64,000 bases of DNA. It comes from Paroedura picta (Eukaryota > Chordata > Lepidosauria > Squamata > Gekkonidae). The notes under the pieces were generated by a model. It ran no database searches. It was not told where the DNA came from and saw only the letters and a list, made by a program, of their open reading frames with translations. The DNA lies in contig NC_135384.1 in the NCBI RefSeq assembly GCF_049243985.1, forward strand, positions 12,210,501 through 12,274,500, written 5' to 3'. Of the stretch, positions 1 through 10,146 are shown piece by piece (within the stretch, counting starts at the first letter, position 1; each line of letters starts with the position of its first letter). The translations under genes and the position numbers were made by a program.

Positions 1-527
1 TCACATTGGTTTATAATATTCTTCCCATTTGGTGGGATAATTCTCCTCTCCCAGCCACCTGGTTGGTGCTGGAGGGATGGGATCTGAAAATTGGAGACGT
101 AGGTCTGGCATCTCTAAAATCTCATTGGAGGGGTAGGTCTGGCATCTCTAAAATCAATACCTTTTAATGCAAAGGTTGTATTCTTTGTCTCAAGCAATGA
201 GACTTCCCCACCTCTGCCACTATAGACCCAGTATGTTCCTACCATAAAAGTCTCCTTGTTTCTGCAAGATGCTCCACTGAGTCAAGTAATATTTCGATCC
301 AACTTTTGCAGTTCAATGTCTTCCAGAATTAAAATAATTGATTTTAGGCACTTCATAGATACAAATTCTCCATAAGATTTCCTTTCAACTGTCTAATTTT
401 GGGGGGTTTCAAAGATTTCTTATTATGTTGAAATCAGAACATTTCTTTATTTTTGCCCATCGAAACCCATTGTTTAGAGAGATCAATTATGATTGTTGTG
501 ATGTTAATTCAATGGCTCTTTCAATAG
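1..527 (+). other. Subgroup A receptor 3' flank (partial unit)
   Basis: No gene. This stretch aligns by eye almost base for base with 11890-12395 and more loosely with 17320-17760, the DNA downstream of the subgroup A receptors at 10444 and 15145. Its own receptor would lie left of the window. The similarity stops at about 523, where a subgroup B receptor fragment begins, so this is one side of a recombination junction. Confidence 0.75.
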
Positions 528-728
528 ATTTTCTCCTTGTTTGTCAGCACTGGATGCTTTGCCTACCTGAATCCCAACTCACGATCCCCTTCAGATCTGG
601 ATCTGGTGTTTGCTATACTGTATTTCATGGTCCCTCCACTGATGAACCCAGTTATCTATACAATGAGGAACAGGGACATCAGAGTCGCACTATGGAAAAT
701 GTTCCCCCTTATCGATTTGCTTCCATGA
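528..728 (+). pseudogene. Olfactory receptor OR14-like, subgroup B, C-terminal fragment
   Basis: This is a broken olfactory receptor gene: only the last ~65 codons remain. The frame beginning near 531 reads FSLFVSTGCFAY, then the SPSDLDLV loop, PPLMNPVIYTMRNRD (TM7 and the NPxxY-type motif) and a short tail ending in a stop at 726-728. It corresponds to residues ~245 to the end of the intact receptor at 5703. TM1 to TM5 are absent and replaced by A-type 3' flanking DNA, so the loss came from recombination and not from scattered mutation. The DNA downstream (to ~1000) matches the 3' flank of the B receptor at 53674. It cannot encode a working receptor. Confidence 0.9.
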
Positions 729-1495
729 TGTAATTTGTTAAAGGAAAAACAGTTTTCATAACCAAAAGCTTACAGAGAGGAAAGGAGTAGATATCTGGCA
801 GGTTCTACAGATGGACAGAAGACCTACTAGGCAGCAAGAGTGTGGAAAATGGTGCTTCTGAGATGCACAAGTGAGGACTGCAGTTGACAGACAAGATAAA
901 CTTGTACATAGTGTGAAAGGGACATGAGTCCATCTTACTCGCTTCTGTTCTGTGGCATAGCTTAGCAGGTCTTCTGTCCTCTTATAGAGTCTCACTGATT
1001 CTCAGTCCCTTCCGCTGGCCAGCAAAGATAGTCTGGGCCATTCCGCACAAGGACCAATTTTGCTGAATGTTTGCAGTATGCAGAAACGCTATATTTAATA
1101 GTCAAATTTCGTCAATCTGCATACCTCTAAATCTAGTGGAATATTGAAGTCTCAGTATTAATTCCCCACATGTTTCTGGTGTCGCTGAAATCGCAACAAA
1201 GGAAGCAATATCTTTCCACACTTCTTCCCGCCCCTGGCCATCAATCAAAGAGAACAGCCAATGAACTGTTGTGTTCGTGCTCCCGAAAAGCCCCTTTCCC
1301 TTTAAAAACTGTTTTTTAAAAACCCAAACACACCAGTTGAAATGAATATTTGTTCATTCATTATCTCAGAAAGGCATTTTTTTGCTGGCGTAGAAGCTGT
1401 CGCTTAATCGTTTACACGCTGTTTACACGCTAGTGAAGCATGCCCCCCTGAGGCCAATAAGGGCTTTTTTTTCTCGGTTGTCCTCTTCTGGAAGC
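729..1495. other. B-type 3' flank, then unassigned DNA
   Basis: From 729 to ~1000 the sequence matches the 3' flank of the subgroup B receptor at 53674 (compare 54630-54850). From ~1018 to 1495 is unassigned DNA beginning GGGCCATTCCGCACAAGG, which resembles the start of Harbinger-like elements in this window, but I found no matching right end. No coding frame is supported. Confidence 0.5.
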
Positions 1496-1499
1496 CAGG

Positions 1500-2206
1500 C
1501 ACTTTATTATTAACAGTCATTAAGACCAGTACAAATTGTAATATGCATAAACAATGACAAAAGTTGCTAAAATATGTGAACAATAAAATAAAATGAATAA
1601 AACAAAGAGCATAAAATCTCTGTTTAATATTATCCTCTGAGGTTAACGCATAGTTTAATAGCAGTTGAGGCCAAACATGCTTATCTGGGGCCAGGGATCA
1701 TTAGCTGGTTAGTGTTGACTGAATGTTGTGTTCTTTGGGTGGCATGGGCAGAAAGGTGGCCTCTCAGGTACATTGGACCCAAACCATGTATGACCTTAAT
1801 GGTAATTACCAGAACCTTAAGTTTGATCTGGTTCTCAACTGGTAACCATTGCAGATGTTGGACCATAGGCCAGATGTGGGGCCTCCAAGGTGTTCCTGTG
1901 AGAATCCAGGCTGCTGCATTCTGGACCAGTTCTAGTTTCCAGATCAAGGATAAAGGTAGGTAAACGTAGAGCAAGTTGCAGAGCTCCAGTCTAGAGGTGA
2001 CTGTCTCATGGGTCATCATGGCTAGGTGATCCAGGGCCGAGTAGGACATAATAGTTTGGCTTGGCACAGGCAGAAGAATGCCAGCCATGTTCAATTTGTG
2101 ACCTATAACTCCAACGTAAGAGAGGCATATTTAATGCCCACATTTCTGGTGGTGTGAGCCACTGACAGTTGCACTCCATCCATATGGGGTAGTCACATTT
2201 CCTCAC
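1500..2206 (-). mobile_element. L2-like LINE fragment, reverse transcriptase C-terminus
   Basis: The minus-strand frame 2094-1681 reads TSRLELCNLLYV, then LELVQNAAAW, LQWLPVENQIKLKVLVIT and HGLGPMYL. These are the familiar C-terminal reverse-transcriptase blocks of L2/CR1-type LINEs. The AT-rich stretch 1500-1680 would be its 3' untranslated region. The copy is 5' truncated. Exact family is inferred from memory of the motif order. Confidence 0.75.
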
Positions 2207-2229
2207 TCATCTGTACATCCATGAGCAAC

Positions 2230-2946
2230 TCATTGTATCCCCACTAAACTATTTGATTTGCAGGTGGGGACTGACCAAACAATACTCGACACTCTGGACT
2301 GGCGTTAACATGGCCGCAGCCTTTATTGCATCCAACCCATAACAAAGGGTTGGCCCAATTTGGGGCACTTGGGGGAGACCCGCACACCCACAGCCATCCG
2401 GCTGCACTCAGCCCGGAGCCTAGAGGAACCCTAGGACCACCTTACCCAGCCAGGAAGGCTGGTCCCTTGCCTCTGAGGCTCTCACGTGGGAACAACCTTA
2501 CCGGGAGCCAACGGACGCCCATCTCATTTGGCTCCCTCAGTTGTTTGGCTTTGAGCTTTTTGGCCACCCAGCAGGATCAGCCTTGCTCTTACCAGCCAGT
2601 CCCTTAATGAGACCCCCAGCAGCTCAGGGAGTCCAGTTCACATCCTGGCTCGCTGCCAAGCGGGATCTTCCTGTGCTCCCTAATCCTCGACTGCAACAAA
2701 TTCAAACATAACAAGTTCAACATTAAATCTTCCTCCAATAAGCCAAAACAAGGGAGGGAGGGTGGGAAACGGTTCCAGCAGCGATCCGGGGTGGAGAGGC
2801 CGAGCCGGGTGCATGTGGCGCCTTATAAAGGCGCCCTGCTGGCCCCGCCCTCTCCCTTGTGCCGTGTGTCGCTCCTTGTTCTGCAGCCCCAGCTGCGTCA
2901 TCAATCAGTGGCCGCTCTAATTAGCGGCCACTCTTTATTGCCTGGG
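2230..2946. other. GC-rich insert of unknown class
   Basis: This ~700-bp stretch is much richer in GC than its surroundings and contains a TATA-like TTATAAAG within GCCTTATAAAGGCGCC near 2822-2838. It looks like a promoter-bearing part of a mobile element. I see no conserved protein; the short open frames on both strands have no recognisable motif. It could be the 5' end of a retroelement, but nothing proves it. Confidence 0.3.
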
Positions 2947-3347
2947 TAGCGATCCCCAACCTGTCGACTAACAGGAGGTGGGCCATGAAGGACACCTTCT
3001 CCCCCCCCCCCGGCCCTTTACAACACACTTTGGGTGTCATTGTCTCCCATCACTCCCAGATGGGACTATCTCGTTGCAGAGAAGCAAGCTCAGGGTTCCC
3101 ATTGATTTGTCATTGTCATGAGTTAAAATTTCCATGAAAATAAAAGGTTCCTTATGTTCATTGTTGTGGCATGTCTGTATCTTATTTTGAAGGGATGTTT
3201 AAACATAACCATAGCGATCAGAGAGCGTTAGGGCAGTGCTTGAGAGTAGAGGAGTAAACTACCCCCCCCCACAGGGCCTCAGTAAAAGGCGGTGAGTGGT
3301 CCCCAGTGTTGAGTGGTCCCCGGTGATAAAAAGGTTGGGGACCACTG
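2947..3347. mobile_element. Old hAT-type element (CAGTGGTCCCCAACC family)
   Basis: The right end reads GGTTGGGGACCACTG and the left end TAGCGATCCCCAACC, a decayed inverted copy. The same termini bound the fresher element at 44559-44967. hAT elements carry 8-bp target duplications; the flanks here (GCCTGGGT and GCCTACGG) are only partly alike, consistent with age. No transposase frame; non-autonomous. Confidence 0.65.
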
Positions 3348-3360
3348 GCCTACGGGCCAG

Positions 3361-3458
3361 GGCCCTTTCTGCACATGTTGGGTAATGTACCTTCAATGCA
3401 TTTTCAGCTGCAGAAGCACATTGAAGTAGCATTATCCAGAGAGTACAGAATGGGCCCC
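3361..3458. mobile_element. Decayed palindromic miniature element (GGCC..CTGCAC family)
   Basis: An imperfect inverted repeat of ~100 bp running from AGGGCCCTTTCTGCACA to GAGTACAGAATGGGCCCC. Its arms around TTCAATGCATTTTCAGCTGC match the arms of the clean 130-bp element at 45391-45520. It is a non-autonomous DNA transposon; superfamily is inferred from the cleaner copy. Confidence 0.55.
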
Positions 3459-3479
3459 AATCTAATCAGTCTTCATTTT

Positions 3480-4035
3480 AAAAAGTCATTCCCACCAGCC
3501 TGACCAACATGAAGCAGGTAAATAAGGGCCCTGCCCAAATGTCAATCCATAGAAGCCCCCCACATTTCTGCTTGGCCTCAAATATGACTAGCTAATCCTG
3601 TGATATCAAGAGTAGAAGAGTGGGTCAACATCACGTGGCAATCAAAAATATTTAACCCCTTCCACCTGCCTTCCGACTGAATGTGTGTTTCATCATCATC
3701 CTGCCAGGCTGACCTTGAGCTTCATTGATTCCTGCCACAGTCCACCTTAGCTTCCTCTCCGAATCACATGGGGGGGCTTTTGGAGATAAACCAGGTATTC
3801 CAATTCCCTTCATTTTTCACACAAAAGTTAAATGTTTGGTTCTGGAAAGTTGTAGGGTGAGATGCTTACCTGTGCTGTGAATTGGAGGATCACTCCTACA
3901 GTTACATAATGCAGAGAATATTTTTCATCAGAAAGTCCTTGCAGTCTGCAAATAGAAATAACTTCTCTGGAGACCTCTGTTATTAAACACTTCTGGGATA
4001 TTTGATGAACATCCTCAAAAACAGTGAAGAAGAGG
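3480..4035 (+). other. 5' flank of subgroup B receptor unit (gene at 5703)
   Basis: No coding region. This flank matches 50430-51020 upstream of the receptor at 53674 and, in its last ~200 bp, 57240-57458 upstream of the receptor at 60550. It contains the proximal promoter (GAATTGGAGGATCACTCCTA block near 3878) and ends at the TATA box at 4036. Conservation between three units suggests function or recent duplication; the two cannot be separated by eye. Confidence 0.65.
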
Positions 4036-4186
4036 TATAAATCTTCGTTCCCACAAAGCATAAATTCACCATGAATTCAAAGTGCAAATTATTGCAGAAG
4101 ATCTGGATGGACAGAAATAATCTTTCATCTTTGGGGAATATCTTTGTGAAAAGAAGACATCAAATGAGAAAGTGCCTTCTTGAAAG
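4036..4186 (+). promoter_or_regulatory. TATA box and non-coding exon 1 of receptor gene 5703
   Basis: TATAAAT lies at 4036-4042. The following ~150 bp end in CTTGAAAG|GTAAAA, a good splice donor with the intron starting at 4187. The same arrangement stands at 51020-51153 and 57459-57608. The matching acceptor is AACAG at 5671-5675, 27 bases before the ATG. Two-exon genes with a non-coding first exon are usual for vertebrate olfactory receptors. The transcription start itself cannot be seen. Confidence 0.65.
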
Positions 4187-4896
4187 GTAAAAAATCTTCC
4201 CTTTTCCATTGCCATCAAACAGCTATCGTCTTAAAAAAGTTCATAGCCTACTATGAATATTCTACTTTATAAATTAGGCTTATGGTAGACTTTCTCTAAA
4301 AACGTTTTACTGTAAGCCTAATTTATAAAGTACTAGCACTCATTAGTAAAATCATACATGGAAACAATTGGAAGATGCTGACTGCTAACTAAATGTTAAA
4401 AACTACCTCTGAAGGGGAATGAAATAGACTTACAGTCTACAGTTTGGGCTATCTGAAGGAGGTTTCATGCCTGCCTTTAATATCTTGTAATTACTGGACA
4501 GAATCATGCCCAATTTTTCTGCTTACTACAGGAGCCATGTGGCATTTCTTCAAGCAGGTCTTGTGATACTTCTTGGGGTGGTCAGAAAAGAACTCTGCCT
4601 TCTTTTTCACAAGTAGAAAATCTGTTGGGATCCAACCAACATTTTATTATTTCAGTATTTTATTTCCCCATTATGCAAAACACTATGTTACCAAGTATTC
4701 CCACAGCTTTTCTGCTACCATGGTATGAAGAATTATGTTAGGCAACCCGGGGTATCCTCACTTGTGTGCATCCCTCTGAGTGGTGGAGACATTATATAGA
4801 CTGAAACATAAAAAGAATATCTGTATGTATCCCTATATCTTCCCTCAATCTTTTTCATTCTGGCATATCTTTACAACTGCCTACCCAGTTATTTTG

Positions 4897-4967
4897 GAAT
4901 TCCACTGTGGTTTTAGAAACATCTGCATGCTGATCTTGGATCGTAATAAAGGCATTGATTGATTGGG
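4897..4967 (+). mobile_element. Short LINE 3' tail
   Basis: About 70 bp ending GTAATAAAGGCATTGATTGATTG, the poly-adenylation-like end plus a tetranucleotide tail typical of squamate non-LTR elements. The sister B units (near 51960 and 58885) continue directly from the left flank to TTCCCACT without it. Confidence 0.55.
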
Positions 4968-5034
4968 GATTCCCACTGCAAACTATCCCCCCCCACACCC
5001 CAGAAATGCCATCTGTTTTCACAAAGCATGTGTG

Positions 5035-5320
5035 AAAGCTGTGGGAACTTTCAGCCTTCTGCAGGGCCTGCAAAACAGAGCTTTTCTATCAGGTCTACGG
5101 TCGGCAAGGTAGATCAGCACCTTCCTCCCGGTATGAGTAGTACATCACTTTGACCTCCTTCTCCACCCCTCTAGTAGTGGGGATTTTCCCACCATGTTGG
5201 GCTTTTTATGTCTTTTAATGGGGGTTTTAATGGGGGTTTTATAAGACGCTGTAACCCGCCATTAGCTGGTTTTGGAAGTGGCGGGGAATAAATTGAAAAA
5301 AAATAAAAATAAAAAATAAT
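5035..5320 (+). mobile_element. L2-type LINE 3' end
   Basis: Begins with CTTCTGCAGGGCCTGCAAAA, like the end of an L2-type coding region, followed by a 3' untranslated region (GTAACCCGCCATTAGC.., GGCGGGGAATAAATTGAA) and an A-rich tail. It is 5' truncated and on the + strand. Related tails lie at 12908-13140, 17635-17705 and 57708-57860. Confidence 0.55.
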
Positions 5321-5702
5321 TTTTCATCCATCAGTCATTTCATCTTCAGCAACTTACTTTCAAATCCAAGGGAGGGAAGACTGTGACAAGGTTGATATTT
5401 GCAAGTGTTATATTCAAACCCTAATTCTATTTTTCAAGGAAATATTATAAGGGAAGGATGGACATTCGAAACCTTTATAGCTTGAACAACATATATTAGT
5501 TAATCAGTGAGTGACTCTATTGAATTTTGAATCTACATCTGAATATCGGGTTTCTAGATAGCCTCGTTGATCTGAATCTACTTTAACCTATGAAACAGGT
5601 GGCTGGATCCAACCAAGTAGGACAATTCTCTTAATTATCAAAATCTGAATCAAGCTTTCATTTTTTTTTCAACAGAAATCTTGGAAAACTCCATACAAAG
5701 AA

Positions 5703-6701
5703 ATGCCCAATTCAAGCACTTTTAAGACCTTCGTGCTTCTGGGCTTCTCTGACACCTGGGAACAAAACGTATTGTGCTTCATTCTTTTATTAGTGATTTA
5801 TTTGACAGCTCTGATTGCAAACTGCCTCATCATTTCAGCTGTGTCCTTGGACCAGCAGCTCCATACCCCCATGTACTTTTTCTTGGTGAATTTATCTATC
5901 ATTGATCTGGGTTCCATATCTGTCACCATCCCAAATGCCATGATTAATTCCCTCTTGAACACCTGGGAGATTTCATATTCTGGATGTGTAGCACAAGTCT
6001 ATTCCCTGTTGTTTTTCTTAACATCAGACTTGTTCCTCCTCACTGGTATGGCCTATGATAGGTATGTCGCCATCTGTGACCCACTACACTATGAGACTGT
6101 CATGGATAGAAAAGTATGCATCAAAATGGCAGCCAGTGCATGGATTGCTGGTCTTCTTTACTCAGGTGTACACACTGGTAGTACTTTTGCCATCACCTTC
6201 TGCTCCAATGTCATCAACCAGTTCTTCTGTGAGGTTCCACAGCTTCTGAAAATATCTTGTGACAATTTGTACCTTATTGAATTTGGAGTTGTTGTTTTGA
6301 GTGTGTTTATAGTCTTCTCTTGCTTTGGTTGCATCATTGTTTCATACATGCACATTTTCAAGTCAGTGCTCAGAATCCCCACCACCCAGGGAAGGAACAA
6401 AGCTTTCTCCACATGTGTCCCCCACCTTATTGCGGTCTCCTTGTTTGTCAGTACTGGAAGCTTTGCCTACCTGAAGCCCGTCTCACGATCCCCTTCAGAT
6501 CTGGATTTGGTGATTGCTATTCTGTATTCTGTGTTACCTCCATTGATGAACCCAGTCATCTATACAATGAGGAACAGGGACATCAAAACTGCACTGTGGA
6601 AAATATTTCTTTGTGACATTTTTTCAGGAAGAAAAGCATGGTTTCCTCTTATCAGTCTGGTTTCCAGGTGCAATTTTTCAAAGAACAAAGTATTTTCATA
6701 G
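5703..6701 (+). CDS. Olfactory receptor, OR14-like, subgroup B (332 aa)
   Basis: Seven-transmembrane odorant receptor of the class A GPCR superfamily; in an olfactory neuron it would bind an odorant and signal through Golf and adenylyl cyclase. Visible motifs: N-glycosylation site NSS at residues 3-5; HTPMYFFL at 54-61 (TM2); Cys95 at the top of TM3; MAYDRYVAIC at 116-125; SY before TM6 and KAFSTCVPHL at 233-242; PPLMNPVIYTMRN through TM7. The usual Gly-Asn of TM1 is Ala-Asn (IAN, Asn40). It is complete, from an ATG 28 bases after the predicted acceptor to TAG at 6699, on one coding exon as expected. The tail is ~20 residues longer than in subgroup A. Family placement rests on overall likeness to avian and reptilian OR14; ligand unknown. 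Confidence 0.96.
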   Translation: MPNSSTFKTFVLLGFSDTWEQNVLCFILLLVIYLTALIANCLIISAVSLDQQLHTPMYFFLVNLSIIDLGSISVTIPNAMINSLLNTWEISYSGCVAQVYSLLFFLTSDLFLLTGMAYDRYVAICDPLHYETVMDRKVCIKMAASAWIAGLLYSGVHTGSTFAITFCSNVINQFFCEVPQLLKISCDNLYLIEFGVVVLSVFIVFSCFGCIIVSYMHIFKSVLRIPTTQGRNKAFSTCVPHLIAVSLFVSTGSFAYLKPVSRSPSDLDLVIAILYSVLPPLMNPVIYTMRNRDIKTALWKIFLCDIFSGRKAWFPLISLVSRCNFSKNKVFS

Positions 6702-6869
6702 CTGAAAGTTCACTAAGAAAGGAAGGGAGCAGATATCAACCAGTCTCTACAGCAGGGTAGAAAATCCACTAGGCAAAATGAGGATGGTGGATGGCAGTAT
6801 GTTTATGCTTCAATAAAAAAGTAACAATCTTACGAACTGATTACTTCTGTTTCATCATATTGTATTTGT
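6702..6869 (+). other. B-type 3' flank
   Basis: Short 3' flank shared with other B receptors (AAAGTTCACTAAGAAAGGAAGG.. is close to 54650-54700). Contains CAATAAAAAAG near 6811, a possible poly-A signal (AATAAA) about 110 bases after the stop. Confidence 0.45.
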
Positions 6870-7312
6870 GGAATCATAGAATCATAGAATCATAGAGTTG
6901 GAAGGGGCCATACAGGCCATCTAGTCCAACCCCCTGCTCTATGCAGGATCAGCCCTAAGCATCCCAAAGCATCCAAGAAAAGTGTGTATCCAACCTTTGC
7001 TTGAAGACTGCCAGTCAGGGGGAGCTCACCACCTCCTTAGGCAGCCTATTCCACTGCTGAACTACTCTGACTGTGAAATTTATTTCCTGATATCTAGCCT
7101 AAATCGTTGTACTTGTAGTTTAAACCCATTACTGCGTGTTCTCTCCTCTGAAGCCAACAGAAACAGCATCCTGCGCTCCTCCAAGTGACAACCTTTCAAA
7201 TACTTAAAGAGGGCTATCATGTCCCCTCTCAACCTCCTTTTCTCCAGGCTGAACATTCCCAAGTCCCTCAACCTATCTTCATAGGGCTTGGTCCCTTGTG
7301 AAGTGTGAGTGC
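6870..7312 (-). mobile_element. CR1 LINE 3' end
   Basis: On the + strand it begins GAATCATAGAATCATAGAATC and continues GAGTTGGAAGGGGCC, ATCTAGTCCAACCCCCTGC. This is the reverse complement of the classic CR1 3' end with its (ATTCTATG)n tail. The copy is 5' truncated near 7312. Inserted in the 3' flank of the B receptor. Confidence 0.92.
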
Positions 7313-7372
7313 ACACGAAAGTTCATACCTTGTCTTTAAGGGGCCATTGGATTTTAAATTTGTTCAGTGTGC
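7303..7372 (+). repeat. Interspersed repeat (AAAGCTC..TGGACTC family), single copy
   Basis: Shares the order CGAAAG-TCATACCTT.., TCTTTAAGG-GCCA-TGGA-T.. with the copies at 16127-16262 (paired, inverted) and 56308-56372. In squamate and other reptile genomes this is a recurrent retroelement 3' end (AATAAATCTTTGTTGGTCTT); I cannot name the parent family with certainty. Confidence 0.5.
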
Positions 7373-8303
7373 AAACATGCGATTGTAACAACAAGGTTTA
7401 TTAAAGCGGTTGTCCATTTTGAAATGGAACTTAACAGATTCAGGAATTGTAGAACCAAAAATTGAATATATTTTTGCAAATGCGCATGTTCCGAATGGTA
7501 TGTAGAGAAAATGACCCATCAGATCTGTGCCAGAATTGTTCACAACATTCTTCCTGCCTTACTCTAAGCACATATTCCTCCTTCATGCGCATCTCTTTGT
7601 AAAAGTAGCCAATGTGCATTCAATAAAAACAGACTTAATTTGTGGTTTCAGTCACACGTTTGGCTGGCTGTGTTCAACGGGACACAAGAATTACTCAGCG
7701 CATGGAGAAAAAACATACACTGCACCCAGTCTGTAGGTGTTCACTGTAATGTGTGAACATGCTAGACAGAGAAGCTGCCTGTTTGTTCCCAGCTGGGAGC
7801 TTGAAGAGGCAGGCAGCTTGTAAGGGATGGGTGAGGCAGGACAGGCAGACAGGCCCCCAAGTAAGAAGGTGAAAGAAACTACATGCATGCATAAACGAGG
7901 AGCAAAAGTTAGCTTTCAAGTGGAAAGCCATAAATCTTTCTGATCTTCCTCAGGACACATATAGTAGAACACCAGCTGCCCCAGCGAGAGAAGAGGAGAA
8001 ACCGCTCTTTTGCTTTTATTAAATTAGGGCAATATTTTAGTCTCTCTCTTCAGTTCACCTAGGCTGGGTCAGCATCTAACAGTAGACATTCAAACTACTG
8101 GGTGAAACAGCCAGAGAAAAGGAGGAGAGGAGGAAAAAGGGGCTCCTCATCTAAGAACAAGATAATGGAATAAACTTTGAGGGACAATATCAGCTTAGAA
8201 ATAATATTAACTCCACAGCCAAAGCATATTCATAAAAAAATACTTCAGAGATGTAGCTAGTTTTTTTCGACAAGACAACATATAAGGCTCTGACTCTGGT
8301 ATA
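7373..8303. other. Spacer: B 3' flank passing into A1 5' flank
   Basis: No gene. The part 7690-8140 matches B-unit 3' flank at 55110-55200, 55740-55950 and 57012-57090 (for example CAGTCTTCCTCAG.. and the GCTGGGTCAGCATSTAACAG block). From ~8160 the sequence is A-unit 5' flank, matching 13196-13290 and 18950-19100. The B to A change lies near 8140-8200. Confidence 0.55.
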
Positions 8304-8311
8304 CTATATAG

Positions 8312-8447
8312 GAGGGGTAGTCAACCTATTGTCCTTCAGATGTCCATGGACTACAATTCCCATGAGCCCCTGCCAGCGTTTCCTGGCAGGGGCTCTTGGG
8401 AATTGTAGTCCATGAACATCTGGAGGACCACAGGTTGACTACCCCTG
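8312..8447. mobile_element. Palindromic hAT-type MITE (136 bp) with 8-bp TSD
   Basis: A near-perfect hairpin: the arms carry GGGGTAGTCAACCT, AGATGTCCATGGACTACAAT and CCCATGAGCCCCTGCCAGC with their complements. The element is flanked by CTATATAG at 8304-8311 and 8448-8455. The sister A unit at 13246-13263 keeps the single CTATATAG, so it is a true insertion. An 8-bp duplication and CAGGGG-type ends fit the hAT superfamily. No coding capacity. Confidence 0.88.
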
Positions 8448-8689
8448 CTATATAGTATAGTATCACTCCCTAATAATGAAAAATGTATAATGTGTGGCAG
8501 CCCTAAATGGATCCTACAAGTTTTTTTTCCTAATGAATGGGGGGAAAGAGACTTCTTTGGATCCCCTAAAAGTACCATGCTGAAGTTAATGGGACACATG
8601 TTAATATGTAAGATAAGAGTTACAGCAAACAATTAAATCAGGTGAAATTGAGTGGGGAAAACTAGTTTCACAGATTTCAGTGGAAATAG

Positions 8690-8800
8690 GTATATTTTGC
8701 CCTGATCTGGATAGCCCAGGCTACCCAGTTCCATCAGATCATGGAAGCCAAGTAGGGTTGGCCCTGGTTATAATTAGATTGGGAGAAGGTTTTGTCAATC
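8690..8800 (+). mobile_element. 5S-rRNA-derived SINE, 5' part (unit A1)
   Basis: CCATCAGATCATGGAAGCCAAGTAGGGTTGGCCCTGGTTA resembles the internal promoter region of 5S rRNA (GATCTCGGAAGCTAAGCAGGGTCGGGCCTGGTTA, shown in pieces). The same element is in every A unit upstream of the promoter, so it predates the unit duplications. 5S-derived SINEs are known in squamates. Confidence 0.7.
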
Positions 8801-8985
8801 CGTTAGTCAGGCAGACTAGGAGCTTTACACACGATATTATGTTCTTGGATGGAAAGATGAGCTAAAATTAACTTTTATTTTTACTACCAATTCACTGCAG
8901 TAATGATTTATCTTGGGATTACTGCCACTGAACTCTGTTGGGCTTTGTGAAAACCGTTCCCAAGAACTCGAGCTGAACAGACAGG

Positions 8986-9139
8986 TATAAAACCTTTTTC
9001 CGATAAGACATACATTTGCCAAGAAATCATAGATCTCATTATTGCACAGCATGTGGATGGGCAGGAAAACATCAGCACTTGTTCAGTATTTTTTTTTTAA
9101 AGAAGTCAAACAAGAATGAAAAAAGTTTTACACTGAAAG
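8986..9139 (+). promoter_or_regulatory. TATA box and non-coding exon 1, unit A1 (gene 10444)
   Basis: TATAAAA at 8986-8992 follows a GTTCCCAAGAAC palindrome at 8956-8967, a possible O/E (EBF) type site. Exon 1 ends ACTGAAAG at 9139, with donor GTAAAG from 9140. The same block recurs at 13800-13954, 22214-22355, 36074-36227 and 43895-44046. Confidence 0.7.
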
Positions 9140-9942
9140 GTAAAGTCTATTAATCTCTCTCTCTTTCTCTCTGTTTATCTCTTCTGCTTATGTCTTGATC
9201 CATCCCCATTCTTCATGATTATACAGCAAGATTGTTCTCTGAATACTCTAAAATATATATGACAAGATATAATGTACTAGTACTAGCTTTTACCCACAGT
9301 ATGATCAAAATTGGAATTAGCTATCAAAGGATGTAGTGATGCCCACAGGAATAAACAACAGTAAGTGCAGATTACATAGATTCATGGAAGATAGGTCTAT
9401 CTGTGGCTACTAGCCATGGGGACTGAGGGAAACCTGTTCAGAGGCACTAAAGTTTTGAGTCTGAGAGCCAGAAGTCAACATCAGGGGAAGTTGTTGACTT
9501 CTGTATTTTGTTGCTGTCCCTCAAGAGGAACTGGTTCATCCCATGATGCTGAACTAAATGGACTACCGGTCTGTTCCAGAAGGGCTCTTTTTCTATTCTT
9601 ATATTTATCCTATTCTAGTCACACAGTTCTGGGATAATCACAGAGAGCAAGGATTTAACTTGTAATTTCTGAGTACTACTTGGATAGTCTCCCTACTTCT
9701 TCCTAATAAATATATGAAAAATGAGAAATACGGGGAGAGCAGGGAGGTTTTTGAATCCTTGGTAACAGTTCAAATACTTTCCTCTGTTCTACTCCAGCAT
9801 TTTTGTAGAGTGGCTTGCCAGCTGCAGTTAATTTAATGTGTGAATTATCAGAAGTATAACAAGACTTCTGAGCATGAGGTTTTAAAGGAAAGCAGAAGTC
9901 AGCGATCTTAGCTGAAAACCCACTATCATCTAAGGCAGAGGC

Positions 9943-9998
9943 AGGAGCTCATGGGAATTGTAGTCTATGGACATCTGGAGGGCCGCAGTTTGACTACC
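9943..9998. mobile_element. Half copy of the 136-bp hAT MITE
   Basis: GGAGCTCATGGGAATTGTAG through GCAGTTTGACTACCC matches one arm of the hairpin at 8312-8447. The other arm is missing and is replaced by AT-rich sequence. Confidence 0.7.
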
Positions 9999-9999
9999 C

Positions 10000-10146
10000 A
10001 CCTCTCTTATATATATATATAATTAATTACATAATGGTATATTACATAATATATATACCATATACCATATTATACCATATACCATAATATAATGTATATT
10101 ACATTAATTACATAATGGTATATAATTAATTACATAATGGTATGAA
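10000..10146. repeat. AT-rich palindromic microsatellite tract
   Basis: Repeats of (TA)n, TACCATATA and TTAATTACATAATGGTAT in both orientations. It begins where the half MITE ends and is absent from the sister A2 intron. Such tracts form cruciforms and are prone to deletion, which may explain the lost MITE arm. Confidence 0.75.

Larger units (their letters stand above)
4187..5675 (+). other. Predicted 5'UTR intron of receptor gene 5703
   Basis: The intron runs from GTAAAA at 4187 to the acceptor TTTTCAACAG ending at 5675. It carries two insertions absent from the sister introns at 51154 and 57609: a short LINE tail at ~4897-4967 and an L2-type 3' end at ~5035-5320. The rest is B-unit intron sequence. 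Confidence 0.6.

Noticed and set aside
2326-2904. Pro-rich + frame (2326-2607) and minus frame (2904-2680) as host genes
   Set aside because: Short, in a GC-rich insert, without conserved motif or splice support.
8690-8800. A 5S rRNA gene
   Set aside because: Only part of the 5S internal promoter region is similar, diverged and followed by a SINE body; repeated in each unit, so it is a 5S-derived SINE.
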